DNA of 64,000 nucleotides from an uncultured Alphaproteobacteria bacterium. GTDB lineage: Bacteria > Pseudomonadota > Alphaproteobacteria > Rs-D84. The stretch is from positions 62,001 to 126,000 of the forward strand of contig CAKQEW010000001.1 of NCBI GenBank assembly GCA_934230415.1, given 5' to 3'. This document shows positions 34,440 to 41,432 of this stretch, in pieces. How positions within the stretch are numbered: position 1 is the first letter of the stretch; the number at the start of each line of letters is the position of its first letter. Made by a program: the position numbers and the translations under genes. The notes beneath the pieces were generated by a model. It saw nothing but the letters and a program-made list of their open reading frames with translations. It was not told the origin of the DNA and searched no databases.

Positions 34440-34739
34440 TTACTTATCATCCCCCGGGCGCAATGGCAAATCATCCACAGATACACTCTTGTGAAAACTG
34501 ATAACTTCTACGCGCGGACTGACCGCGTCAACCAGACTGCGTAAAACCTCTGGCCGGACATATGATGCAAAATTCGCCTGGCGCGCGGCAATAACCTGTT
34601 GGGTATGCACAATATCACGGCGGACACGATTGCGTGCCTTGTTCTGGGTGCGATAACATACCTGTAACCCAACGGTCAACAAGAAAACCGCCCCCAGCAA
34701 CCATATGCCGATATGAAACATTTTCTCGTCATCGTTCAT
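34440..34739 (-). CDS. FtsL-like divisome protein
   Basis: 99 residues from the ATG at 34739 (GGGGGC upstream); a GTG at 34763 is rejected. One transmembrane helix (IGIWLLGAVFLLTVGLQVCY) follows a short cytoplasmic tail, then a helical periplasmic part (R-R-D-I-V-H-T-Q-Q-V-I-A-A-R-Q). Size, topology and position immediately before ftsI match FtsL, whose sequence is poorly conserved. The identification rests mainly on context. Confidence 0.6.
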   Translation of the reverse strand: MNDDEKMFHIGIWLLGAVFLLTVGLQVCYRTQNKARNRVRRDIVHTQQVIAARQANFASYVRPEVLRSLVDAVSPRVEVISFHKSVSVDDLPLRPGDDK

Positions 34740-34773
34740 TATTTGCCCCCGGATTTTTATCACACACAGTGTA

Positions 34774-35136
34774 TCATAAATTTTGCAAAAAACTAATCAT
34801 AGAATTCACGCCGTTCAATCGCCCCGCCCCCAATTGCAACCCCAGGGCCGCAAATTCGCCTGCAATATCCATTTGTTTTATTTCTGATGGTGATTTTCCA
34901 TCAACCATCGCAGTGATAACCGTAACAATCCCGCGCACAATTGCCGAATCCGCACGACCGTAAAAATGATTGCCCATGCGACAGATTTCGGCGTGCGATG
35001 CACATCCAACAATATCATTGCATACCGCGGCATCCGGGACCGCCGGCGCATGCGCGCCAATGTCCATCAACATTTCCAGTTTTTCGGCCGGTCCGTCCAC
35101 CATTGATAATGCATTTTGTATTTCATCATATGTCAT
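34774..35136 (-). CDS. sufE: Sulfur acceptor SufE
   Basis: 120 residues, shorter than E. coli SufE (138). The acceptor cysteine lies in I-V-G-C-A-S-H-A-E-I, matching the family V-x-G-C-x-S motif. SufE takes persulfide sulfur from SufS and passes it to SufB. It lies 3 bp after the sufT-like gene and 34 bp before the ftsL-like gene. Confidence 0.88.
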   Translation of the reverse strand: MTYDEIQNALSMVDGPAEKLEMLMDIGAHAPAVPDAAVCNDIVGCASHAEICRMGNHFYGRADSAIVRGIVTVITAMVDGKSPSEIKQMDIAGEFAALGLQLGAGRLNGVNSMISFLQNL

Positions 35137-35139
35137 GGT

Positions 35140-35454
35140 TCACCATCCCTGCTCTGTTAAATCCAGTTCCAAACGCGCCGCATCAGACATACGTGATAAA
35201 TCCCACGCGGGTTCCCAGACCAAATCAACACGCACCGGACGGTCGTCAACAACCGCCCCCACCGCCACACGCACCTGGTCCAGCAATTCTTCCATCATGG
35301 GACACGTCGGACTGGTAAACGTCATTTGAATTACAACCGAATCGGGATTTATCGCGATATCATATACTAACCCCATATCCCAGATATTCACTGGAATTTC
35401 TGGATCAAACACCGTCTTTAATGCACCGATAATATCGTCACGCGTAAATGCCAT
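35140..35454 (-). CDS. sufT: MIP18/DUF59 Fe-S maturation protein (SufT-like)
   Basis: 104 residues, a single DUF59 domain: G-A-L-K-T-V-F-D-P-E-I-P-V-N-I-W-D-M-G-L-V-Y near the N-terminus, and F-T-S-P-T-C-P-M in the middle, whose cysteine is conserved. The family assists Fe-S cluster transfer to target proteins and is commonly located in suf operons. One base separates it from sufS. Confidence 0.9.
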   Translation of the reverse strand: MAFTRDDIIGALKTVFDPEIPVNIWDMGLVYDIAINPDSVVIQMTFTSPTCPMMEELLDQVRVAVGAVVDDRPVRVDLVWEPAWDLSRMSDAARLELDLTEQGW

Positions 35455-35455
35455 T

Positions 35456-36547
35456 TTATTTCACCACACTGTTTATTATGCTGATTGCCGCGCGGGCATC
35501 ATCCATCGTATTCCATGGGCCGACCGAAATACGCGCCGAACCATCAATACCCAACGCATTGTGAATCCATGTTGCACACATATTTCCAACGCGCAGGCAC
35601 AGATTATGCGCACCAACCAACACACCAAAATCCAGCACATGCATACCATCAATCACAAACGTCAGAATTGCTGCATCGCGCCGTGTTAATATCTTTATAC
35701 GTGGATTTTTCCCCAGTTCATCATACATATACTTAATCAATTCTGTATCTGGACGATTCTGCGATATATTTGCAATGGCCGCGCCCAGCCCTGCAATTTG
35801 CGTCAGCGGCAGGGTTCCAGCCTCCCAACAATCGGGACTGGGCTGTAATGTAAATGTGCCATCCGGCAGAATGCGGTTAACCATGCCACCACCAAATTTA
35901 TCCGGTGCCCATGCATCTGGATTTTTAATGTACATAATCCCCAGGCCGGTATCCGCACCAATTTTATGTGCCGACCAACATACAAAATCCGCATCCCAAT
36001 GCGCGACATCAATTTTGTCATGCACAACATACTGGGCGGCATCCACAACAACAATTACATTTGGATTTTTTGCGCGCGCCGCACGCACAATTGCCGGCAC
36101 ATCCTGGGCGCGACCCATCACATTTGACATTGCGGTCAAAACCAAAACATCAACATTTGGAACACCGGCAACATCAATATCAAAATTTGCATCCAGCGGA
36201 CACAGAACAATCGTGGCACCGGCCGCCATCCACGGCATGCGCGCACTGTGATGATCCAGCGCGGATACCCCAACGCGCACCCCACGCACATCACCAACGA
36301 TTCGCGGAATGCGATTCAGACCATCCGTCGCACCGGACGTAAAAACAATCTGGCGCGGCGTGGCCCCCATAAAATCCGCAACCGCACGGCGCGCATCTGC
36401 AACCATTGCATCCACCGCGGTTGCCCGACTGCACACCCCGCGTCCCGCATTTGCATAGGCATCGCGCAGGAATTTGTCCTGGGCGACAATTACTGATTCA
36501 GGTTTCAGCGCAGATGCCGCTGCATCTAAGTATATGATTTTATTCAT
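35456..36547 (-). CDS. sufS: SufS-type cysteine desulfurase
   Basis: 363 residues from the ATG at 36547. The ATG at 36568 starts almost at the predicted transcription start (a TATAAT lies at 36578-36583), whereas 36547 has AAGAG upstream and begins like the family (I-I-Y-L-D-A-A-A-S). PLP lysine in C-W-S-A-H-K, and catalytic Cys in V-G-N-M-C-A-T-W near 320. About 40 residues shorter than usual SufS. It provides sulfur for Fe-S clusters and heads the sufS-sufT-sufE run. Confidence 0.85.
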   Translation of the reverse strand: MNKIIYLDAAASALKPESVIVAQDKFLRDAYANAGRGVCSRATAVDAMVADARRAVADFMGATPRQIVFTSGATDGLNRIPRIVGDVRGVRVGVSALDHHSARMPWMAAGATIVLCPLDANFDIDVAGVPNVDVLVLTAMSNVMGRAQDVPAIVRAARAKNPNVIVVVDAAQYVVHDKIDVAHWDADFVCWSAHKIGADTGLGIMYIKNPDAWAPDKFGGGMVNRILPDGTFTLQPSPDCWEAGTLPLTQIAGLGAAIANISQNRPDTELIKYMYDELGKNPRIKILTRRDAAILTFVIDGMHVLDFGVLVGAHNLCLRVGNMCATWIHNALGIDGSARISVGPWNTMDDARAAISIINSVVK

Positions 36548-36569
36548 TTTATACGTTTTCTCTTGCATT

Positions 36570-36600
36570 TTTTATTGATTATAATACACTTGCCCAAAAT
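36570..36600. promoter_or_regulatory. Divergent -10 elements between sufS and trxA
   Basis: Overlapping ATTATAAT: TATAAT on the minus strand (36578-36583) and TATAAT on the plus strand (36580-36585). The 76-bp gap between the two starts carries both promoters. Confidence 0.5.
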
Positions 36601-36623
36601 ATCAACAGCAGAAGGAGAAAAAG

Positions 36624-36941
36624 ATGGCTTTGGAACACGCAAACGACACAAACTTTGATTCAATGGTGGGTGGCGGCATCACATTGGTTGATTTCTGGGC
36701 ATCTTGGTGTGGCCCATGCCGCATGTTTGGCCCGATTTTTGAAACCGTGTCTGATGAAATTACGGACGTAAAATTCGTGAAATTTGAAATTGACGAGGCA
36801 AACCGCCGAACCCCTGCAAAATACGGTATTCGCAGCATCCCCAGCGTTTTGGCATTTAAAAATGGCGAATTGGTAGAGGCCAGAACCGGTCTGATGGACG
36901 AAGATACACTGACAAAATGGATTGAAGAATTAAAGGGTTAA
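36624..36941 (+). CDS. trxA: Thioredoxin
   Basis: 105 residues with the active site W-C-G-P-C-R and the flanking F-W-A-S-W-C and cis-Pro (I-R-S-I-P-S-V-L) signatures. Length is typical. AGAAGGAGAAAAAG ribosome binding site. Followed after 4 bp by the dksA-like gene. A cytoplasmic disulfide reductase; the class III reductase uses formate or thioredoxin as electron donor, depending on subtype. Confidence 0.96.
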   Translation: MALEHANDTNFDSMVGGGITLVDFWASWCGPCRMFGPIFETVSDEITDVKFVKFEIDEANRRTPAKYGIRSIPSVLAFKNGELVEARTGLMDEDTLTKWIEELKG

Positions 36942-36945
36942 AGAG

Positions 36946-37377
36946 ATGGCAACCAAGGTAAATTATAAAAAATTGGAATTACCGCCAAAATATACACCAA
37001 AAAAATCTGAACCATATATGTGCCCGGAACAACTGGCATACTTTTATCGCATATTAATGGCCCAGAAAGAAGAGATTGTTCACGAGAGTGATTCCGTATT
37101 AAGCGCGGTTCGCCTGGCCGAAAAGACCGAGGCCGCCGGTGTTGGTGACGATTCGGATAACGCAACATACGAACAGGACATCACGATGAACCTGCGTATG
37201 TCTGAACGTGACAATAATTTGTTACGCAAAATAGACGCGGCGTTGGACCGCATTGAAAACGGCACATACGGGTACAGCGTTGTATCCGGCGATGAAATCG
37301 GACTGAGTCGTATGATGGCGCGTCCATTGGCCACCATGACGATTGAAGAACAAGAAGAATACGAACAACGCAGATAA
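36946..37377 (+). CDS. dksA: DksA/TraR-family protein lacking the zinc-finger cysteines
   Basis: 143 residues. Coiled-coil region (F-Y-R-I-L-M-A-Q-K-E-E-I-V-H through I-E-N) and an end that aligns with the DksA zinc-finger end G-Y-x-x-x-x-G-x-x-I-G, here N-G-T-Y-G-Y-S-V-V-S-G-D-E-I-G, then A-R-P-L-A-T-M-T-I-E-E-Q. All four zinc cysteines of E. coli DksA are absent. Many alphaproteobacterial homologues keep one. It binds the RNA polymerase secondary channel and, with ppGpp, controls stringent transcription. Encoded 4 bp after trxA. Confidence 0.88.
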   Translation: MATKVNYKKLELPPKYTPKKSEPYMCPEQLAYFYRILMAQKEEIVHESDSVLSAVRLAEKTEAAGVGDDSDNATYEQDITMNLRMSERDNNLLRKIDAALDRIENGTYGYSVVSGDEIGLSRMMARPLATMTIEEQEEYEQRR

Positions 37378-37405
37378 AAAACGCGGGTTAAACCCGCGTT
37401 TTTAT
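37377..37405. terminator. Bidirectional terminator between dksA and tatA
   Basis: ACGCGGG / CCCGCGT hairpin (37381-37399) with a TTAAA loop, A-tract before it and T-tract after it. Works for both convergent genes. Confidence 0.85.
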
Positions 37406-37662
37406 TTTTTTACAACTCTCTTAACTGGCTTTTTCGCCGGTGATTTTTTTACTGACTTTTTCGCCGCAACCTTTTTCACAGCCGGCTTTTTCACCGCGAC
37501 CGGTTTTGCCGTCGGCGCATCTTTGACCTTCATTTCTTTTTTAAAAACATTTACACCATCGGCCAGATTCTTCATCATACCGGGGATTTTCGCACTGCCG
37601 AACAAAATAACGACCAATACGACAATAACCAGAATTTCAGCCCAACCAAGTCTTCCAAACAT
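37402..37662 (-). CDS. tatA: Twin-arginine translocase pore subunit TatA
   Basis: 86 residues. The N-terminal membrane helix (A-E-I-L-V-I-V-V-L-V-V-I-L-F-G) is followed by the F-G hinge and amphipathic helix (A-K-I-P-G-M-M-K-N-L). The tail is an Ala/Lys/Val repeat region. TatA oligomerises to form the Tat pore. Unlinked from tatBC (8 kb away). Its gene is next to a SPOR protein. Confidence 0.9.
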   Translation of the reverse strand: MFGRLGWAEILVIVVLVVILFGSAKIPGMMKNLADGVNVFKKEMKVKDAPTAKPVAVKKPAVKKVAAKKSVKKSPAKKPVKRVVKK

Positions 37663-37674
37663 ATCTATCCCCTT

Positions 37675-38442
37675 TTATTTTGCGACATAGCAATCCAGAC
37701 CATCGGATTTTGCATTACGGCAGAATCCATTTGCATCGGCCGCCGTGGCGAACGCGACACGCAATCTGTACGTTGTGGAACCATTTGGCAATTGCGCCGC
37801 CAATATTACAAACTGTTTTCCTGCAAACAACCCCGCATGACCAGACTGAATTTTACGCTGGGCCGATTCCGCCAATGCGCGTGTGCTGTATGAACCAAAC
37901 TGAACATACCAACCACCATGCGCCGCGGCAACGGTTGATTTTGTTGTCTTTTTCGGTGCTGATTTTACCGCTGGCTTTTGTGTTGCCTTTGGTGCCGGCT
38001 TTGCCGCTGGCTTTGTTGTTACGACCGGCTTGTCCGGATTAAATGTAACCGCCTTTCTGTCTTCTATGACACGAACCGGGGTGCCAACCGTTTCCTGAAC
38101 GGGCGCCGCCACAGGTTTCGGTGCCGGCACCGGTGTTGGCTGTGCCACAGGCTGGGGTGCGGGTTGCGCATCCACCGGACGTGGCCCCGGAACAATTGGC
38201 GCATCACCATCAACAATCACCGCTGGTGCATCCAGGTCAACCTCTATGGACGAAGAAGAGTTCCCACCAACCGTACGAACAATTATATATGTCGCCAGGA
38301 TAATAACGATAACACCCACCGCCATCAGCAACCATGGCTTTTTCGGGCGTGGCGTGGCAAACGGTGTGGCATCTGGTAATGTATCAACACCACCTTCGTC
38401 ATCCAAATCCAATAAATCCAAATTGTTGTTCTCTTCGTTCAT
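37675..38442 (-). CDS. SPOR-domain membrane protein
   Basis: 255 residues from the ATG at 38442 (GGGGGGA upstream; the in-frame start at 38457 is weaker). Acidic N-terminus, one transmembrane helix (LLMAVGVIVIILATYIIV), a long Pro/Ala/Lys-rich periplasmic linker, and a C-terminal SPOR domain (W-Y-V-Q-F-G-S-Y-S-T-R-A-L-A, about 185-255). SPOR domains bind denuded septal glycan, so a cell-division role is likely; it could be the functional equivalent of FtsN or DedD. Confidence 0.85.
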   Translation of the reverse strand: MNEENNNLDLLDLDDEGGVDTLPDATPFATPRPKKPWLLMAVGVIVIILATYIIVRTVGGNSSSSIEVDLDAPAVIVDGDAPIVPGPRPVDAQPAPQPVAQPTPVPAPKPVAAPVQETVGTPVRVIEDRKAVTFNPDKPVVTTKPAAKPAPKATQKPAVKSAPKKTTKSTVAAAHGGWYVQFGSYSTRALAESAQRKIQSGHAGLFAGKQFVILAAQLPNGSTTYRLRVAFATAADANGFCRNAKSDGLDCYVAK

Positions 38443-38517
38443 CAGGAATCCCCCCATAAGTTCTTTGTGACAATTATATCATAAAAAAAGCCAATTCACA
38501 AAGAATATATAACGAAA

Positions 38518-38661
38518 TTATTTTGGCATCTGGCCAAAATGTGGTGGCACAATCAATTTATGATTTTCGGTAACGATTGGTTCTGTTTCACACTGGCGCA
38601 CACACGCCGACAGCGCACACGGCAAAACCGCAACCACCAATAATAGAATCAGTTTTTTCAT
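38518..38661 (-). CDS. Small lipoprotein, 47 residues
   Basis: ATG at 38661 with AAGGAC upstream; stop TAA at 38518. Signal (KKLILLLVVAVLPCALSAC) with lipobox L-S-A-C (Cys20), then a short tail with one more cysteine (Cys24) and V-P-P-H-F-G-Q. An unannotated-size lipoprotein is plausible and would be a LolA client. No family recognised. Confidence 0.7.
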   Translation of the reverse strand: MKKLILLLVVAVLPCALSACVRQCETEPIVTENHKLIVPPHFGQMPK

Positions 38662-38698
38662 TTCTTGTCCTTACCTTTGTACATATTATATATATTGA

Positions 38699-38729
38699 AT
38701 ATGGCGCGCAATGCGCGCCATATGTTTTT
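38699..38729. terminator. Strong GC hairpin between thrS and the small lipoprotein gene
   Basis: 11-bp perfect arms ATATGGCGCGC / GCGCGCCATAT (38699-38709, 38713-38723) with a 3-base loop, followed by six T on the plus strand. On the minus strand the tail is AT-rich rather than pure T, so it may end thrS transcription only weakly. Confidence 0.6.
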
Positions 38730-38739
38730 TATCCCGGAA

Positions 38740-40473
38740 TTAACGTGGCATTTTCACCGCATCCACCATCTGGGCAATAAATTCAGACAGTGGCATTGTT
38801 TCCTGTTTGTCCACACCCAAACGACGCAGGGTTACCGTTTTTTCTGCGGCCTCTTTTTCACCAACCACGGCGATAATCGGTGTTTTTGCCACCGACAATT
38901 CACGAATCTTGTAATTTACCTTTTCATCACGCAAATCGGCACGTGCCCACACGCCCGCATTGCGCAATTCATCGGCAACCATTGTTGCGTATTCAGACAC
39001 CTTGCCTGAAATTGGTGCAACAACAACTGGTTCTGGGGACAGCCACAATGGTAAATTGCCACCTGTTGATTCCAGCAAGATTCCCATAAAGCGTTCAATA
39101 GAACCCAACATCGCACGATGCAACATAATCGGACGATGTTTTTCGCCATCTTCACCAACATAGGACAAATCAAAACGTTCTGGCAAATTCATATCCAGCT
39201 GAATTGTGCCACATTGCCAGATTCGGCCCATTGAATCTTTCAGATAGTTATCAATTTTTGGCCCATAGAACGCCGCGTCACCTTCGGCAATTTCGTATTC
39301 AATACCATTGTCATCCAGCGCGCGTTTCAGTGCCGCTTCGGCTTTGTCCCAAATTTCATCTGACCCTATACGGAATTCTGATTCTTTACGGGTTGCCAGT
39401 TTCATTGAAATCTTGTCAAAGCCAAACTTGCCATAAATATCCTTGATAAAGCGCAAGATTTTTACAACCTCTGTTTCCAACTGTTCTTCGGTGCAGAAAA
39501 TATGCGCATCGTCTTGGGTAAATTCACGAACACGCATCAGGCCGGACAAACCGCCCGCCGCCTCATAACGATTTACCTTGCCGAATTCTGCCAGATACAT
39601 TGGCAAATCTTTGTACGATTTAATCCCCTGACCAAACACCAGCATACCACCCGGGCATGACATCGGCTTTACACAGAATGTTTTACCATCTTGGGTTTTA
39701 CCAGAATAGTTGTGTTCGCCATACTTCGCCCAGTGACCACTGCGTTCCCACAAACTGCGGTCCATAACAGACGGGGTGGAAATTTCCAGGTAACCTGCCC
39801 GTTCTTGGCGACCACGGATATATTCAATCAATTTGCGATAAATCTTGTACCCCTTGTCGTGCCAGAACACCGCACCCGGTGCGTAATCTGGTTCAAAGTG
39901 GAACAAATCCATATCTTTGCCCAGTTTGCGGTTATCGCGCGCAGCGGCCTCGGCCACATTTTTCAGGTGTTGTTCCAATTCTTCTTTTGTTGCAAATGCA
40001 TCAACATAGATACGTTGCAACATTTTGTTTTTCGCGTCCCCCTTCCAGTATGCGCCCGCAACATTACGAATCTTGAATGCATCACGTGGCAAATCTTTTG
40101 ATGATTCAACGTGTGGCCCACGGCACAGGTCGGTAAAATCACGGAAAGTATAGATGGACAGTGCCTCGCCCGCGGCATCATATTCGTTCAACCATTCCAT
40201 TTTATATGGCTGGTCGGCAAACAACTGTTTTGCTTCATCCAGGCTGACGTTGCGTTGTTCAAAACGGCCGTTGGATTTAATCAGCGCATGCATTTCGTGT
40301 TCAATTTTTTCAAAGTCTTCTTCGGAAAATCTGTGTTCCGTATCAAAGTCATAGTAAAACCCGTTTTCAATTGCCGGGCCACCTGCGAATTTGACATCTG
40401 GGTACAGTTTCTGAACCGCCGCCGCCATAACATGCGCCAGCGAATGACGAATCGTTTCTATTGGATATGACAT
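38740..40473 (-). CDS. thrS: Threonyl-tRNA synthetase without the TGS domain
   Basis: 577 residues. It begins at the SAD-type editing domain (I-R-H-S-L-A-H-V-M-A near residue 8) and lacks the roughly 60-residue N-terminal TGS domain of E. coli ThrRS; AAGAAAGG precedes the ATG, so the start is genuine. Class II core with motif 2 R-V-R-E-F-T-Q-D-D-A-H, zinc ligand in M-S-C-P-G-G, motif 3 G-S-I-E-R, and a C-terminal anticodon-binding domain. Charges tRNA-Thr. Preceded by a threonine-rich leader peptide. Confidence 0.95.
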   Translation of the reverse strand: MSYPIETIRHSLAHVMAAAVQKLYPDVKFAGGPAIENGFYYDFDTEHRFSEEDFEKIEHEMHALIKSNGRFEQRNVSLDEAKQLFADQPYKMEWLNEYDAAGEALSIYTFRDFTDLCRGPHVESSKDLPRDAFKIRNVAGAYWKGDAKNKMLQRIYVDAFATKEELEQHLKNVAEAAARDNRKLGKDMDLFHFEPDYAPGAVFWHDKGYKIYRKLIEYIRGRQERAGYLEISTPSVMDRSLWERSGHWAKYGEHNYSGKTQDGKTFCVKPMSCPGGMLVFGQGIKSYKDLPMYLAEFGKVNRYEAAGGLSGLMRVREFTQDDAHIFCTEEQLETEVVKILRFIKDIYGKFGFDKISMKLATRKESEFRIGSDEIWDKAEAALKRALDDNGIEYEIAEGDAAFYGPKIDNYLKDSMGRIWQCGTIQLDMNLPERFDLSYVGEDGEKHRPIMLHRAMLGSIERFMGILLESTGGNLPLWLSPEPVVVAPISGKVSEYATMVADELRNAGVWARADLRDEKVNYKIRELSVAKTPIIAVVGEKEAAEKTVTLRRLGVDKQETMPLSEFIAQMVDAVKMPR

Positions 40474-40534
40474 AATTATAAACCTTTCTTACTTTGGTTT
40501 TTGGTTGTTTTGTTTAATCTGATTATTGCATTGC

Positions 40535-40575
40535 GCGGTAAAAACCGCAAATAGAAATTACACCCCCGCGGGGGT
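40535..40575 (-). promoter_or_regulatory. RNA structures of the thrS leader
   Basis: A 14-bp perfect GC palindrome (40562-40575) covers the end of the leader ORF. A second hairpin GCGGT-TTTT-ACCGC (40535-40548) follows. The CCGC of the first can instead pair with the GCGG of the second, which is then followed by five T, a possible terminator form. Alternating structures of this kind are what ribosome-coupled attenuation needs; the details are inferred. Confidence 0.5.
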
Positions 40576-40620
40576 TGTAGTAGTTGTTGTAATTGTAAAG
40601 ATAATCATATATTTATTCAT
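40558..40620 (-). CDS. Threonine-rich leader peptide of thrS (attenuator)
   Basis: 20 codons ending TAA, 84 bp before the thrS start. The peptide contains I-T-T-T-T-T-T-P-A-G-V: six consecutive Thr codons (ACA ACA ACT ACT ACA ACC), plus one more Thr two codons earlier. Such runs are the hallmark of leader peptides for ribosome-mediated attenuation (compare thrL). When charged tRNA-Thr is scarce, the ribosome would stall in the run and alter folding of the GC palindrome just downstream. The predicted transcription start is only about 3 nt before the ATG, so it may be leaderless, or begin at the second ATG (40608). Confidence 0.75.
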   Translation of the reverse strand: MNKYMIIFTITTTTTTPAGV

Positions 40621-40629
40621 GTCCCACAT

Positions 40630-40658
40630 ATTCTATGACGATATTATGCAAAAATCAA
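40630..40658 (-). promoter_or_regulatory. Promoter of thrS leader
   Basis: TTGATT (40653-40658) and TAGAAT (40630-40635) on the minus strand with an exact 17-bp spacer; predicted start near 40623. Confidence 0.55.
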
Positions 40659-40687
40659 TAAAAAATGCCGGCAAGCCGGCACTTTTT
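40659..40687 (-). terminator. Terminator after the HlyIII-family gene
   Basis: TGCCGGC / GCCGGCA hairpin (40666-40681) with TTTTTT on the minus side, separating this gene from the thrS leader. Confidence 0.8.
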
Positions 40688-41432
40688 AATAATCAATGAT
40701 GCATCCAAACAACACCGCGAAAAAGAAGCACACACTGCCCCCGATTACGAACAGGTGCCATATCGCATGTGAAAACTTTAACCGGCGCCACAGATAGAAT
40801 ATCACACCAACCGAATATGACAGGCCACCCGCCAAAATAAACCACATGCCACGCGCCGGAATATACCGTATCATTGCCGGCAAAATGAACAGTAATGTCC
40901 ACCCCATCACCAGATACAATAATACCATCCATTTTGGCTGCTGCTTTGGATTACGGATTTTCATAACCGCACCAAATATCACAATCGCCCACAGGATACC
41001 AAACACCGTCCATCCAATTGGCCCACGCAAATTCACCAACATAAATGGTGTGTATGTACCGGCAATCAATGCGTATATGGCAACGCTGTCCCATACCTCA
41101 AAAAAACATTCGCCGGGTTTACCAATTGTTGCATGACACATTGTTGAACCAAAATACAGCGTGAACATGGTCAGACCAAAAATCGCGCATGACACAATTG
41201 CCCACGCATTGCCCGCCAATGCCGCATATACAACCAATAATGTCAGTCCCGCAATTGCCAGTCCAATACCAATTCCATGGGTCAGGATGTTCATTGCCTC
41301 TTCACACTTTGTACTGGGGCGTTCCCAACGGAACAATCCCGTTGCGCGCAATATGCGCAGCAAGCGCCCCCCACGCGCGTCTTGCTTAACCTGGCGCACC
41401 CGGGTACGTGAATGCTTTTTCGTTTTAACCAT
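40686..41432 (-). CDS. Hemolysin-III / PAQR-family membrane protein
   Basis: 248 residues, seven transmembrane helices. PAQR motifs: N-I-L-T-H-G-I-G-I near 48-56, S-T-M-C-H-A, D-S-V-A-I-Y-A-L-I-A-G-T-Y-T-P-F, and C-terminal S-H-A-I-W-H-L-F-V. The conserved Ser/His/Asp set fits a metal-dependent hydrolase-like site; in bacteria (TrhA/YqfA) it affects membrane energetics. A basic N-terminal tail of about 40 residues is extra. Overlaps gltX by 8 bp. Confidence 0.9.
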   Translation of the reverse strand: MVKTKKHSRTRVRQVKQDARGGRLLRILRATGLFRWERPSTKCEEAMNILTHGIGIGLAIAGLTLLVVYAALAGNAWAIVSCAIFGLTMFTLYFGSTMCHATIGKPGECFFEVWDSVAIYALIAGTYTPFMLVNLRGPIGWTVFGILWAIVIFGAVMKIRNPKQQPKWMVLLYLVMGWTLLFILPAMIRYIPARGMWFILAGGLSYSVGVIFYLWRRLKFSHAIWHLFVIGGSVCFFFAVLFGCIIDY

